Shown: in pieces, positions 43,289 through 54,706 of the stretch
Position numbering within the stretch: the first letter of the stretch is position 1
Layout of the letters: every line of letters begins with the position of its first letter
NCBI RefSeq assembly: GCF_040939455.1
Contig: NC_134107.1
Location: 10,851,537 to 10,915,536 of the forward strand
Length of the DNA: 64,000 nucleotides
Reading direction: 5' to 3'
DNA from: Microcebus murinus
Taxonomy: Eukaryota > Chordata > Mammalia > Primates > Cheirogaleidae
Notes under the pieces: model-generated
The model's input: only the letters and a program-made list of their open reading frames with translations
What the model was told of the DNA's origin: nothing
Databases searched by the model: none
Position numbers and translations under genes: made by a program

Positions 43289-46200
43289 GTGAGCCGCCGC
43301 TCTGCTCTGGAACCTCCTGGGTCTCTGGGCTCCTGCCTTCCGGCTGGGTCCAGACGCCTGGGTGGCCGGGTGGAGGGGACCTCCCCCCTGGAGGGCAGCA
43401 CTGCGGGGTCTCGGCTGTCTCTGGGCGGTTTGGGCTTCTGAAGGTTGCTGGCAGTAGGAGCGACACAGGAAGGCTGACCCTGCGCCAGCGCCAGCTGTGC
43501 ACCTGCCGTACTGTTCACACTCCTTCTGCAAATACCTATGCAGAGCCCGGCTGTGCCGGGCAGGCGCTGAGCCTGCAGACGGGAAAGGCGAGACTGCAGC
43601 TTTCAGCCGTCTGTGGCTCCCGGCAAAAACAGCCGGCCAGTCCCGCGGAGCCAGGGCCAACGCAGCGGCGTGAGCAGATGCTCTGGAAGCTCAGGGCAGT
43701 GGAGCAGCAGTTCAGGCCCCCAAGTGGATGGTGCTTGGAGAAAGAGTTGGGAGGTGCGGGGGGGTAGAGTGGGGGGACAGCCCAGAAGAGGCAGGGAGGT
43801 GTGCACGTGTGTGTGCACGTGTTTTAGGAAGGCCGGGAAGCTTCTCCGTGGGGGAAGAGGAGCCTGCCAAGGCCACCGTTGGGCATCTCTCCGGGGTCCA
43901 CACAGGGTCAGCTCCCAGCTCCCACCTGGTCCCTCCCTCACTTCCCAATTCCTGGGCTCCAGCCACTAGCGGTCCTCGGGAAGCGGGGATACCAGGCTTC
44001 TGGGGGCCAGGGTGGCATCCGTGGACAGCAAGCCTCGCTGGGGACATGGCGGCCCACTGTGCCCCGGAGCTGGGGAGGAAGCTGGCGGGGCCCCGCCGGG
44101 GCAGTGGGGCTGAGTTTGGGTCCCCGGTGCAAAGCGGCTTTGAAGTATGACGCCGAGAAGGGGGAGTCGGCCGAAGACACTATTTCAGAGAAAGCTGGGT
44201 TTTCCCTGTAAGGACGTTTTTTCTGCATGGAAGGGAAAGTTGAGTTTTCTTGTTTCACTTCCCTCCCTGCTCCCTGACAAAGGGTCCCAGGCCCTTTCTC
44301 CAGCCCTGCTCGGGTGGGTTTCTCCCCTGTTCAGGTGGTTCCTTATGTCACGACGATTTTTGGCGGCCTGCACACAGGCAAGATGGTCATGCTGCAGGGA
44401 GGGGTCCCTCTAGGCGCACGCAGGTAAGGAGGTGGCTCCGGGGGTGCCGGGCTCAGCCCTGGGGACATCGAGCTCGGGGCCCCTCTCTGCCCTTGGGGGT
44501 CTGCGGGTCTCTGACGCGGGCTGCGCTTTGCGCCAGGTTTCAGGTGGACTTCCAGTGCGGCTGCAGCCTGTGTCCCCGGCCGGACATCGCCATCCACTTC
44601 AACCCTCGCTTCCACACCTCCAAGCCCCACGTCATCTGCAACACCCTGCGCGGCGGGCGCTGGCAAAGGGAGGCCCGGTGGCCCCACCTGCCCCTGCAGA
44701 AAGGGGACAGCTTCCTCATCCTCTTCCTCTTTGGGAATGAGGACGTGAAGGTGAGTGGAAGGGGCGGGCACTGGGTGGTCTGGAACTTGTGTCCTTCCAC
44801 CCTTCCTGAGTCCCCTGTCACTGTGTTGAGTGGCACTGGGGGAGGGGAGGGGAGACTGCCCTGGGTTCTCATGGCAACAAGAAAGCTCTGTGGTGCCTGA
44901 CCCCAAAGAGGGCGCCCCTGCCATGGTCATGGCCAGCACTCGGGGAGCGCCTGCTGTGTGCCAGGCACTGTTGTAGGCTCTTTGAGTCCATCAGCGCACA
45001 AATCCTCACAACAGCCCCACGAGGTGGGTGCTTCCGTTGTCCCCATCGCACAGCCCACCGGGCAGGGGCTGGGGAGAGAGAACGGGACCTCGAGGCTTTG
45101 ACCTCTGATGTGGACTCCTGCCAGGAGGATAGTGGGACCTGCAGACTTCTCCAGGGGACCGGGCAGCTGGCGGGAGGGGGCTTGTAGGGTGCAGGTTATC
45201 AATCGGCTCTAGAGCCTCAGTGTCCTCACCTGGACGGAAGCTGGTGATGCCGCAGGTGTGCTGAGGCCGAGGGAGGGCCGTGGGAAGTGCCTTGTCAGCG
45301 TAGGGAGGGGCGCCGACGGTGCCTCGGTCCCAAGGCCAGCTCTGCAGCCTTCGGTAGGTGGCCTAGGCTCCCGAGGCTCTGCAAAGTGTACCTACCCGGT
45401 AGAGTCGGTGTTAGTTAAATGAGGAGAACCCAGGTAAACGTGCTGCATGACACCGGGATGTCATTGCGACGCCAGGACATCATTACGAGCTCGATGGCCG
45501 GTAGCCGCCGCTGAGCAGACCCTGCCTCTCTCCAGGTGAGTGTGAACGGACACCACTTTCTCCACTACCGCCACCGGCTCCCGCTGTCTCGTGTGGACAC
45601 CCTGGGCATATTTGGTGACATCGTGGTGGAGGCTGTTGGATTCCTGAACATCAACGTAAGTTTCCGTGGGGCCAAGGCCGCTGATTTCCGCTGACCTTGG
45701 ACAGGCCTGGGACCCGTCCCCAAGCCTAGACCGAGAGACAGAGGGGCCCTGTACCCCAGTAACAGCCCGGGGGCAGGAATCCACAGTGTCACGTGTGGGT
45801 GGGGTGAGGGGGAAGGGAAGGTGACGGCAGAAAGGGGCCCCGGAGTCTGCGGCCGTTACGCTGAGGACAGCGGCCAGGAGGCGAACGTCTTGGGCATTAG
45901 GCCCGAACAGCCTGCAGCGGCCATCTCATTCCCACCTGACGAGCTTATTTAAAATACAGATTTTGGGGACACCAAATACAGATTTTGGAGGCACCAGAGA
46001 TTCTGATTCAGTAAGCCTGAAGGGGGGTGCCTAGGAATTGGCGCTTCCAAAATGCCAGGTTTGGGAACCACTGACGAGCCACCTGAGGCACAGGCCTCTC
46101 AGGCACAGGCGGGGGTCTTGCAGGGAAATCTGTCCCTTCTTCACCACCTCAGCCCCCTCTCCACCACCACCACCCCTGGGGGCTACAGCGCAGCCTCAGA

Positions 46201-49200
46201 GAGCTCCGCGGCATCCGAGGGGGTCCATGATCCCGCCTAGGGCTGCACTGGACCGGGGCGAGGTGGGGGGCTCCAGAAGTTGTCAGGCCAGTGGGACAAC
46301 AGAGCCCGTCTGGGGTCGGGGGATGGGACAGCGGGTTGGGGTTGGTCATGGGCCTGACCAGCTCCCGGCCACACGGGCTGGGGGCTCCATGCAGCCCTCG
46401 CTGCAGGGTCCTGGCCTTCCAAGCTCCTTCCCAGAGCTGGAGAGGATCCTCCACAAGTCCCCGAGAGGCCAGCCCTGACTGCTGTTCTGTTTTCTCCTCC
46501 CGAAGCCATTTGTGGAGGGCAGCAGAGAGTACCCGGCTGGACACGTGAGTCTCTGGGGAGAAGGGCGAGCAGCCATACTGGCTGAGCTGGCTGGTCCTCC
46601 CCCACCGGCCTCCCTTGCCCCGCCAGGCCGCCGGAGCTCATTGCTCCAGGCTGGGCCACCCCTTGCCTCACTGAGGCTCCCGCCTGGCTCTGCTTCCATC
46701 CAGGAGGGTCTGGATTTGGCTCTCCCAGACCCTCTCCCGGGCCGGTTGGGAAGATGGCTGGGGGTGGGCTGGCTGCCTGGAGGGGCAGAGCCTCGTGTTC
46801 CTATCAGGAGATGCCTTTCAGTTGGAGCTTTCCATTCTCAGAGCAGCCCTGCGAGGTGGCTGGGGGTGGCCTTGCAGGACAGAAGGGGAGATGAGGCCCA
46901 CGTACTTGCCAAGGCCACACAAGTGAATGACAGATCCACCGTCCAGCTCTTCCCCTTTATTCCCGAGCTGGTGGACCTCTGAATTCACAGGGGCCCCAGT
47001 GACTCACCTGCTGCAAGAGACAGACAAGCCCCAAATCTCTCCGACTCCTGAGAATAAGAGCGAGAGGTTCCCTTTCACTGAGCAAACGCACATGCCTGTG
47101 TCGCCCTGTTTCCCCTTTCCCCGACAGCCTTTCCTGCTGAGGAGCCCCAGCCTGGTGAGTGAGCCTCCCTCCCCCTTCCCCTGGAGGTGCAGCCCCTGGC
47201 CTGTGCCCTGGGGTCAGGAGGGCATCGGTGGAAGGCCTGGGAGCCCCCCTGGTGGGAAACACCCTCAGCCTCTGGGCTCCCCTTCCTCTACAGAGAGCTG
47301 CAGGCAGCCAGCAGCTACAAGCTGAAGCTCCAGCTTCATTTTCCCTTTCCTCTTTCATTCTACAAACCGTTATTTGATACCTGTACCTGGGTGCCAGGCC
47401 TGGTACCAGGCTCTCGGATAGAGCACGAGCCAGTCCCAGCCCTCCAGGTGCTCACAGGCTGGTGGGGGAATGGCCCACCAGCCTGTGAGCTGGTACAGCT
47501 GAGGGTGCAGCGAGGGGAGAAGGCCGTGGTGCTCATCGGGGCACAGGGAGGCACTGAGCTCAGCCTGGAGGGGCCAGGGGAAGCTTCCAGCAGGAGCAGA
47601 GCACGGGGGCCCTGGCCTGCACTAGGCATCCAATAAATGCGCAGAGCTGATCTCCTGGCTGCGGGCATGGGGGCAGAAACTGGGGCCCACTGGGGCAGAA
47701 ACATGCCTGCCCCAGTGCTCCCCTGGCCCCGGGGGCAGGTGGCCCTCTCTGAGCCCCTGTGAGAGGTCTTGTCGGTCATCTCCCCTGTTCCTCCAGGAGG
47801 TGCCCTGCTCACATGCTCTTCCCCGGGGTCTCTGGCCCGGGCAGGTCATCGTGGTGCGGGGGCTGGTCCTTCAGGAGCCGAAGGAGTAAGTATCTGGCTT
47901 CCAGGGGGAGAGGAGGGAGCGGCACCTCTGTGCCAGGCACATGCTAATAAAACACCACCGCTTTTAATCTCCCAGCACCCCATTTAATCTCCCTCCCACA
48001 GATAAGGAAACAGAAGGGCAGAAAGGAGCAGTGAGTTGCCCAAGGTCGCGGGGCCCATGAGAGTCAGGCTGGAATTGGGACCTGCAGCCCCACCTGTGGG
48101 AGCATCTTCCCTGCTGGCACATCCGGTCAGGCCAACTCGCCCCTCCTCACAGGTCCCAGGAAAGGGGCCCCAGAAAGGCCCTTTGCAGTGCAGGCTGAGG
48201 CCCGGAGAGGAGGCTGGTCCTTGGAAACTGGGACCTGGAGGGACACAGTTGCTAAGTGGACACTACCTAGCATTTCCTGCAGGGGGCGCTCAAACCCAGT
48301 CCTATGGCTCCAGCACAGTGGAGATGCGATGCATTTTATGACTTTGGCCTCTGCTTAGGACACTTACTGCCCATGCACCCTTAGGGTAGTTACTTTTCTC
48401 TGTGGCTCAGTTTACTTTTCTGTAAGAAGGGGATAATAACAACTCCGGCTGCAGGGGTGGTGCTCAGAAGAGTACCCGGCACGTGTCCACAACTGTGGGT
48501 GCCATCAGAATTGTCTGGGTGGACGCAGGGGAGGGCAGGGAAGGGCACACCCTGTGTTCTGCCTGCTGTATTTTGTCTTTATTTTCTAAGTCACTGACCT
48601 CACTAGCCCCTGGCGCTTCATGCTCCAGACCATGTCCATGAGTTCCGGGGCAGGTATGACGCGGGGACAGGATGGCATGGTCCTCCAGAGGCAGGCGGGA
48701 GTGGGCTGGATTCCTGGTTTTGCCTCTTATAAGCTGTGTGGTCTGGGGAACGTCACTAAACCTCTCTGAGTCCGAGCTTCCCTATTGGAAAAAGAAGGAA
48801 GATAATCCCAACCCCATAGGGAAAATGGAAACGTGCTTGTTGATAGAATGAACACTTCCTTCCCCAAACGTGAGGGCGTGAGACCAGGGTCATCGCCTAG
48901 CTCAAAGTCACAAGGTCATTAGTGACATGCATGTGTCCTCAGAGGCCAGAATGGTCACATACATAGTGAGGCACCCCGTTGGGGAAGTGGAAAGAATATT
49001 TCCATAGACCCAGTCGTGCCAGATCTTCTGTTTTGAAAGACAACCTAGAAGCCATCTTTTATATAAACTCTCAGTGTTTGCATGTTGTAAAGTTGAAGAA
49101 TACCATGGACCAGGCAGAATATCCCTGTGGGCCACTTCAGCTGTGGTCCCCAACATCGAGACTTAGCACAGCGCCTGGGACTCAACAAGCCTGCGTGAAC

Positions 49201-51551
49201 GCTGCTGCTGCGGCTGCTGTTTTCTGAAAGCAGCTGAGGCCGTGAACTGGACAGAGGAAGCGAGAGTTGGAGGGCACAGTGTTCATTTGCAGTGGAAATC
49301 CGTCCCTTCTTCACCACCTCAGCCCCCTCCCCACCTGCACCACTACTGGGGGCTATGGCGCAGCCTCAGAGAGCTCCTCTGCATCCGAGGGGGCCCCTGA
49401 TCCCGCCTAGGGCTGCGCTGGACCGGGGCGAGGTGGGGGATGCTGAGGCCGCCAAGAGTTGTCAGGCCAGTGGGACGACAGAGCCTGTCTGGGGTTGGGG
49501 GACGGGACAGCGGGTCGGGGCTGGTCTTGGGCCTGACCAGCTCCTGGCCACAGCGGGGCTGGAGGCTCCGTGCAGTCCACGCTGCAGGGTCCTGGCCTTC
49601 CAAGCTCCTTCCCAGAGCTGCAGAGGATCCTCCACAAGTCCCCGAGAGGCCAGCCCAGGACAGGCTTCCCCCGCCTTGCCCCGCCATCTGCACCCTGCAT
49701 CTCCTACGCCCAAGGGCTTCCTGCTGAGGAGTCGGGCTACAGCCGCCGCAGGGTACAGCTTCAAAGAAGGGCACCTTGGAAGCTCCCAAGACATGAGGAA
49801 GAATCAGGCTGCCCCCTCAGAGGGGCAGGTGCCAGGCAGTAGGCAGAGCCCCAGGTCTGGAGTCGTGAGTCCTGCTTCATGTCCCAGCCGAGGCCCCACA
49901 GCCACCGCTGGTAACAGAGCGGGTTCCCCAACGTCTTGTGCTCGCGAGCTACGTGGGCTGCAAGCCTCTCGCACAGAGCGTGTGCAGGATCAGGGAAGGC
50001 AGCCCTCGCGTCCCCAAGCCACCTCCGCGTGCCAGGACTTGCTCATGTTCCTGCGCTTGTCTCCACGTGCCCGCGGCCCCGTGAGGCCACCGCTGCGAGA
50101 CAGAGCACCGTGTGTACAGCGGCAGTTCCGTCCAGGTGCTGACCGTGTGCCAGCTGCTGTCCTGCACACATGACATGTATGAGCCCATTTAATTCCCACA
50201 ACAGCCCCACAGGCAGGTGCAATTCGGTTGTCATCCCCACAGCACAGTGAGGACACTGAGGCTCAGAGAGATCAAGGACTGGACCAAGGTCACAGGACTA
50301 GGAAGTGGCCCAGCCCGGGTTGAACCTGGGCAGCCTGGCTCTGACCACTGAGCAACTCGCAAAACATTTAAGACGGGGCCTGGCACAGACTTAGCATTCA
50401 ACAGGAGTGAGCTGCCACTGTATCCCCACCTCCGGGGGAGAGACCGAGGCTCAGGCTAGATCTTTCCCAGCCCACCCCCTGGCCCTCCGTCAGTAAGCAG
50501 CAACCCAGGGGTTCAACTTCAGGTTCATCTGAAGGCAAAGTGGACGTGTCCACTACTCTGCGCTGTGCTGTGTCCAAGCGTCTGCCTGAGCCTGTCCTCG
50601 GCCCTAACACTCATCCCGCCACTCCCGCCTGCGTCCTGAGCGGCCGCCCCAGGGCAGCAGCAGCTGGTCCCTTCTCTCTCCCTCTCCGGCCTCTGCAGCT
50701 TCACTCTGAGCCTGAGGGACGAGGCCGCCCACTCTCCCGTGACACTCAGGGCTTCCTTCGCAGACAGGACTCTGGCCTGGATCTCCCCGTGGGGACGGAA
50801 GAAACTGATCTCGGCCCCCTTCCTCTTTCACCCCCAGCGATTCTTCGAGGTGGGTCAGAGCCGGCGGCCACGTCCCTCCAGGATGACGGCAGAGCTGAAT
50901 TCCCAGAATGCTCTGGGAGAATGTGGGCAGACGCTGGTTCTGGTGGGGTTGGGGTGAGACGTCCTGGGACAGAGACGAGGTCCCTGCGGTGGCCCTCAAC
51001 CCTCCACGCCGATGCCAGAACTCGGATTGGTTAATGCGGGTGGGACCCCAGCATCCGCTAATGATTAAAACGCCCCCCTAATGATGGCAACGTGCAGAAG
51101 CACCTCTCAGCAGGAGGCAACCCCAGCTACAGCTGGTGACACTAAGTCCCAGGGCTGGGGGGCCTTGTTGAAGGCTGCAATGGGCTGGTGACAAGCGGGG
51201 CCCCCATCCTATTCTCTGCAGCCCGGGGTGCAATCTCTGAGGAAGGAGGGTCTCGCTGCGTAGAGCACAGGCCAGCGGGGCAGGGCCTGCCTGGACGCCC
51301 CCTCCACTCTCGCCTCTTCCCAGGTGCTGCTCCTGTGCCAGGAGGAAGGGCTGAAGCTGGCGCTCAACGGGCAGGGGCTGGGGGCCACCACCCTGGCCCG
51401 GCAGGCCCTGGAGCGGCTGCGGGACCTCCGCATCAGTGGAAGTGTCCAGCTCTACTGTGTCCACTACTCGGGGGACCCTGGCCAGACAAGAGGAAGGCCA
51501 ACCGAGACCCAGGGCCCCACGGTCCCGCGCCCGCTCTCCCCACCTCATTAA
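43220..51551 (+). CDS. LGALS12: Galectin-12, 9 coding exons, 341 aa, extended C-terminus
   Basis: Tandem-repeat galectin that binds beta-galactosides; in human and mouse it is expressed in adipocytes and acts at lipid droplets. The N-terminal carbohydrate domain (about residues 20-160) keeps the galectin signature: HFNPR at 73-77, Val85, Asn88, Trp95 and EAR at 98-100. The C-terminal domain (about 190-315) has no HxNPR motif, the known divergent state in this family. All nine exons have canonical splice sites and compatible phases. The start at 43220 (context CCCCATGCC) matches the mouse start and human Met23. Human recalled as 336 aa ending CVHS; here the reading frame runs on 27 residues past YCVHY, ending at TAA at 51549-51551. 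The gene looks intact and functional. Confidence 0.95.
44335..44423 (+). CDS. LGALS12: LGALS12 coding exon 2 (residues 24-52)
   Basis: Acceptor GTTCAG, donor GTAAGG. Reads VVPYVTTIFGGLHTGKMVML, the first strands of the N-terminal galectin domain. Confidence 0.95.
44537..44750 (+). CDS. LGALS12: LGALS12 coding exon 3 (residues 53-124), sugar-binding core
   Basis: Acceptor CGCCAG, donor GTGAGT; 214 bases. Carries all ligand residues of the N-terminal domain: His73, Asn75, Arg77, Asn88, Trp95, Glu98, Arg100. Confidence 0.96.
44935..45060 (+). repeat. MIR SINE remnant in LGALS12 intron 3
   Basis: 'gagcgcctgctgtgtgccag', 'gcactgttgtaggctctttg', 'aatcctcacaacagccccac', 'gaggtgggtgcttccgttgt' follow the MIR consensus on the + strand. 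Confidence 0.8.
45536..45655 (+). CDS. LGALS12: LGALS12 coding exon 4 (residues 125-164)
   Basis: Acceptor CTCCAG, donor GTAAGT; 40 codons. Reads VSVNGHHFLHYRHRLPLSRV then DTLGIFGDI, the end of the first domain. Confidence 0.95.
46126..46476 (+). repeat. Duplicated block, copy 1 (LGALS12 intron 4)
   Basis: This 351-base block is repeated at 49296-49656 in the same orientation with roughly 85-90% identity by eye. It begins 'tgtcccttcttcaccacctc' and ends 'ccacaagtccccgagaggcc', and stops about 30 bases before exon 5. Confidence 0.93.
46506..46544 (+). CDS. LGALS12: LGALS12 coding exon 5 (residues 165-177)
   Basis: Acceptor CCGAAG (weak), donor GTGAGT. Small 39-base linker exon reading PFVEGSREYPAGH. 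Confidence 0.92.
46820..46935 (+). repeat. MIR-like remnant in LGALS12 intron 5
   Basis: 'cagagcagccctgcgaggtg', 'acagaaggggagatgaggcc' and 'cttgccaaggccacacaagt' follow the MIR core. Confidence 0.6.
47128..47154 (+). CDS. LGALS12: LGALS12 coding exon 6 (residues 178-186)
   Basis: Acceptor CGACAG, donor GTGAGT. Micro-exon of 27 bases reading PFLLRSPSL, in frame on both sides. Confidence 0.92.
47797..47885 (+). CDS. LGALS12: LGALS12 coding exon 7 (residues 187-215)
   Basis: Acceptor CTCCAG, donor GTAAGT. Reads EVPCSHALPRGLWPGQVIVV then RGLVLQEPK, the start of the C-terminal domain. Confidence 0.95.
47985..48115 (+). repeat. MIR-like remnant in LGALS12 intron 7
   Basis: 'cacagataaggaaacagaag', 'gttgcccaaggtcgcggggc', 'gagtcaggctggaattggga' match MIR order. 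Confidence 0.6.
48690..48835 (-). repeat. MIR-like remnant, reverse, in LGALS12 intron 7
   Basis: 'ggctggattcctggttttgc', 'gtcactaaacctctctgagt', 'aagaaggaagataatcccaa' is the reverse MIR order. Confidence 0.6.
49296..49656 (+). repeat. Duplicated block, copy 2 (LGALS12 intron 7)
   Basis: Partner of the block at 46126-46476, with small indels (extra 'gctgaggccgccaa' region, an extra base near 'cacagcggggctgg'). No exon 5 copy follows; a 15-base stretch 49717-49731 close to exon 6 (ttcctgctgaggag) may be a decayed exon remnant or chance. Confidence 0.93.
50135..50370 (+). repeat. MIR SINE remnant in LGALS12 intron 7
   Basis: Nearly full-length MIR: 'gtgtgccagctgctgtcctg', 'catttaattcccacaacagc', 'gaggctcagagagatcaagg', 'caaggtcacaggactaggaa', 'gttgaacctgggcagcctgg'. 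Confidence 0.85.
50699..50849 (+). CDS. LGALS12: LGALS12 coding exon 8 (residues 216-266)
   Basis: Acceptor CTGCAG, donor GTGGGT. Reads DFTLSLRDEAAHSPVTLRAS, then LAWISPWGRKKLISAPFLFH. The usual HxNPR is replaced by ASFADR, so classical sugar binding is not expected from this domain. Confidence 0.95.
51324..51551 (+). CDS. LGALS12: LGALS12 coding exon 9 with stop (residues 267-341)
   Basis: Acceptor CCCAG. Reads VLLLCQEEGLKLALNGQGLG through SGSVQLYCVHY, where human ends one residue later, then a Pro/Arg/Thr-rich tail beginning SGDPGQTRGRPTETQGPTVP and ending at TAA. Confidence 0.9.
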   Translation: MLLLCQEEGLKLALNGQGLGATTLARQALERLRDLRISGSVQLYCVHYSGDPGQTRGRPTETQGPTVPRPLSPPH

Positions 51552-51552
51552 A
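51547..51552 (+). promoter_or_regulatory. LGALS12: LGALS12 poly(A) signal ATTAAA overlapping the stop codon
   Basis: ATTAAA is the second most common poly(A) signal. It contains the TAA stop at 51549-51551 and is the only plausible signal close after exon 9. Cleavage would fall 10-30 bases on, so the 3' UTR would be tiny. Confidence 0.6.
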
Positions 51553-52169
51553 CTGTCCACCTGTCACCACCCCATCCGGCCTGGCTCCTGGGGTCACGAG
51601 CCTGAGTCTGCAGGGGCTTTGGGCGGCGGCAGAGGGAAGGCAGGAGGCGAGAGGCTCCTTGGGCTCTGCCCCTGCCTCCCCGGGAGCTGGGATTTGGCTC
51701 CATCTGCCGCCAGGGCCCACAAAGCTCATGAAGCAGCTTTTGAAGCCCAACAAGATACTCCAAATACAGTGGCTTAAAGAATTCGGGTGCTTATTTCATT
51801 CTCACCTAGCAACTCTGCAGAAAACGGTCTAGGTCAGTGGGGCAGCTCTGCTCCCAGGGACACTCAGGTCTGCCCTAGCTGTCACCCCACCACCCCCAGG
51901 GCATCCTCATTGTCCAAGTGGCTGAAGCTGGGTTGCCACCATCTCTTGGTTTTGGCCCTGTTAAGGCAAATAGAGACAGCAGACGAGCCCCAGGCCTGGG
52001 ACTGACTCTCCCGTCGACACTCGCCTTCCATCAGCAGGCACTCGGTCTCACGGTCACGCCACCGCCAGGGAGGCTGCGGTGCTCTCCCCAGGACAGCCAC
52101 ACGCCCAGACACGAAGCCATGACTATAAGACAGGGAGAACGAATCCGTGTGGACAGCCAGAGTCTTGGA

Positions 52170-52320
52170 GACAAGTAGATGCTGTTAATATCCCGTTTCA
52201 TAAAGCAGGACACTGAGGGTCACAGCGGCTAAGTCATTTGCCAACATCATGAGAGCACGTGATACAGTGCCAGGATGAGAGCCCAGGGATGCGGCCTGCA
52301 GAGCGTGTGGCTCCTAACCG
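52170..52320 (+). repeat. MIR SINE remnant downstream of LGALS12
   Basis: 'taatatcccgtttcataaag', 'caggacactgagggtcacag', 'gagagcccagggatgcggcc' and 'gtgtggctcctaaccgcggt' follow MIR. Confidence 0.7.
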
Positions 52321-54680
52321 CGGTGCCCTGGCGCACCGGCACTTCCAGGTACGAGGCCATGGGAGGGGGGCTTGGGGGACATCAGAGAAACTCCCACATT
52401 GAGAAGAAGTACAGACAAGGGAAACAGGGAACACCACCCAGGAAACAAAGAGGCCAAATGAAAAATAAGACTTTAATTATTATTATATACTACGTATAAT
52501 TGCACATAACATATACACCATATAAAATATATATATGAATCCTTGTCCCCATCTTCCTACCAGCGCTGTGGGAGGAGTGACAGGTGAACCAGCAGCTCCA
52601 GTTTGAACAGGGCTCCCCAGTGTCCACCCCACTCAGCTCTCATTTAATTATCAAAAGTAACCTGCAATGTAGACCAGAGGGGGCCACCTGCCCCATTTCC
52701 CTGGCGGAGGAAACAGTCTCCAAAGGGTGCACTGGTGTGGAGAGGGTCTCTCCGCTGCCAGGGTCACCGGGAACCCTTCTGGCTGTGTGACCTTCAGAGC
52801 AACAGGTCCCCACCCCTGTCCCACTCTGGTGTCCCTTTAGAAGTTTTTCCAGACTGAGAGGTGCTCTTCAGGTATGTGACACACCTGGGTCCACTCCTGA
52901 CGTGACGCTGGACAAGTTGGACAAGTTCCCTCAACTCTGTGAGCCCAGGTCGCCACGTGTAGACGGGGGCCCTGTCAGGCTCGCTGTCAGGCTCAGGGTG
53001 GGGGCGGGAGTTCTGCAGAGTGATGGGCGTAAGGGGATGGGGCCATGTGAAGGTTAAGGTCAGGTGTGAGCCTGACTGGATGGAGGAACACCCAGAGAAG
53101 GGCGAAGGGCGTTACTGGTGAGCGAGTGAGGGTGAGTCCTGACCAGAGGACAGTGTGAGTGTCACTGAGCTGGGGGACAAGATCCGCCCTCAGTGTGGCC
53201 GGGACCACCCAACCCCCTGGGGGTGTGGGGAGAACACAGACAAACGCAGATGTGTCCATGTCCCTGCTGGAGCTGGGACACTCCCTTCCTCCCTTGTCCC
53301 GGAACAACAGTGCCAGGCTCCCCAGCCTGCGGACTCCAGGGCACACACCAGCGGTCCCCTGGGTGCTCAGGCTTTGGCCGCAGACTGGGGACAGCACGGG
53401 CTTCCCTGGCTCTTTGCCACCCCACTTGGACTGAGCCCTGCTGCCAGCACCCCAGAGTCTGTGTCTGGGGGATGGCCTGTCCTGATAGTTGTCATCCTCC
53501 CTCACCTGTGAGTCCATCCCCCTCATATACATCCCTCTCCTCTCTCTGCCTGTCGCTGTTCCCACCTGCCCAGCCTGTTCCTGTGTCTCTGCAGAGCTCC
53601 GACTCACACGGGCAGCAGAGGCGCCAATGTTGAGGGACGTGGGGACAGGGGACTCGCTCTGCCCGCCCAGCCCCCAGAGGGTGGTCCACAGGGCTCAGCC
53701 CACCCAGGGAGCCCGACTTGCTCACGTCCTGCTACAAACAGGCCCGGGAAGGGCTGCTCCAGGTCAGTATATCGCACGTCCCCTGTTCCATTTGTCACAC
53801 CCATTTTGATCATGAGCGATTCTAGGACCTGTCTACCTCTAGGAAATGAAAAGCCACTGAGGTCGTGGAACCTCAGCTCTTTCTGAGTGGGTGGCGGGCT
53901 GCAGAGGACCCTGGTCAGAGCAGATGCAGGAGGGGACACACCTGTGACTACACCTTTGGGAAGAAACCTTTGACATCAATTCGGAGGACAAAAATATTTG
54001 CAACAGTAAAATCATGTTGTGTATTTATTAACCAAATAATCCCAATCAAATAAAAACCAAAGGTGCTTCTGCAGCTAAGGAAAGTGAGACAGCGCCAGCA
54101 CATGACAGGTGATGCTGTGACCTGTCACAGTGTGACCGTGGATGTGAGGTGATCTCTGTGGATAACATTATTTACACTCTCCTCTGTAAATACACAAGTC
54201 ATAGACACAGCCGTCTCTCTCTGGAGTGAGACCTTACATTTTTCAAGTAGCGCTGTGCAACACTAGCCTCACGCCTGGAGATGTCTGATCCGGACACCCT
54301 GGACCTTCCCCAGTTCTGTCCCCGCCGTGGCAGCAGCACAGGAAAGGACTGATGATCTCGGGGGGTGGCCCACTGTCCCCAAAGCTCCTGCACACAGTGT
54401 GGGGCCTTGTGACATAGAGGAACCCGTCACTGTCCTCTAATGCCCCACTCGGATGGCGCCTCCCCAGCCAGGCCTGGTCCCCACTGTCCCCTTCCCTGCC
54501 GCTCCACTGCCAGAGTGACTCTCACGCAGCTCCGTGCTCCTCCTGTGTGTCCCTCACGCTGCCCCGTGTGCGGGAACCTCCGCCCATGGCGTCCTCTCTC
54601 CTGACCCAGGACTTCCTGGAGGGGACGGACTGTGTCACCCTCACCATTGTCCCCCTCCTGCCAGCAAGAGAGCCTTGAAC
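52321..54680. other. Intergenic, no gene recognised
   Basis: Short AT-rich microsatellite-like patch near 52465-52535 (attattatata, atataaaatatatatat). The rest is GC-rich and carries only weak open frames without family resemblance. Confidence 0.4.
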
Positions 54681-54700
54681 ACATCAAATGCTCACTCGTG

Positions 54701-54706
54701 TTTATT
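54701..54706 (-). promoter_or_regulatory. Minus-strand AATAAA poly(A) signal
   Basis: TTTATT on the + strand gives AATAAA on the minus strand, followed there by GT-rich 'tttgatgtgttc'. It lies about 640 bases past the stop codon of the candidate minus-strand exon and would end that transcript. Confidence 0.45.

Noticed and set aside
47632..47637. AATAAA in LGALS12 intron 6 as an early poly(A) signal
   Set aside because: The context (ggcatccaataaatgc) is a typical MIR/L2 end and the exons beyond it are intact.
49292..50173. 293-codon + strand frame in LGALS12 intron 7
   Set aside because: It begins in the duplicated block and runs through MIR sequence; the frame is not kept against copy 1 past about 49550, and the spliced LGALS12 exons on both sides join without it.
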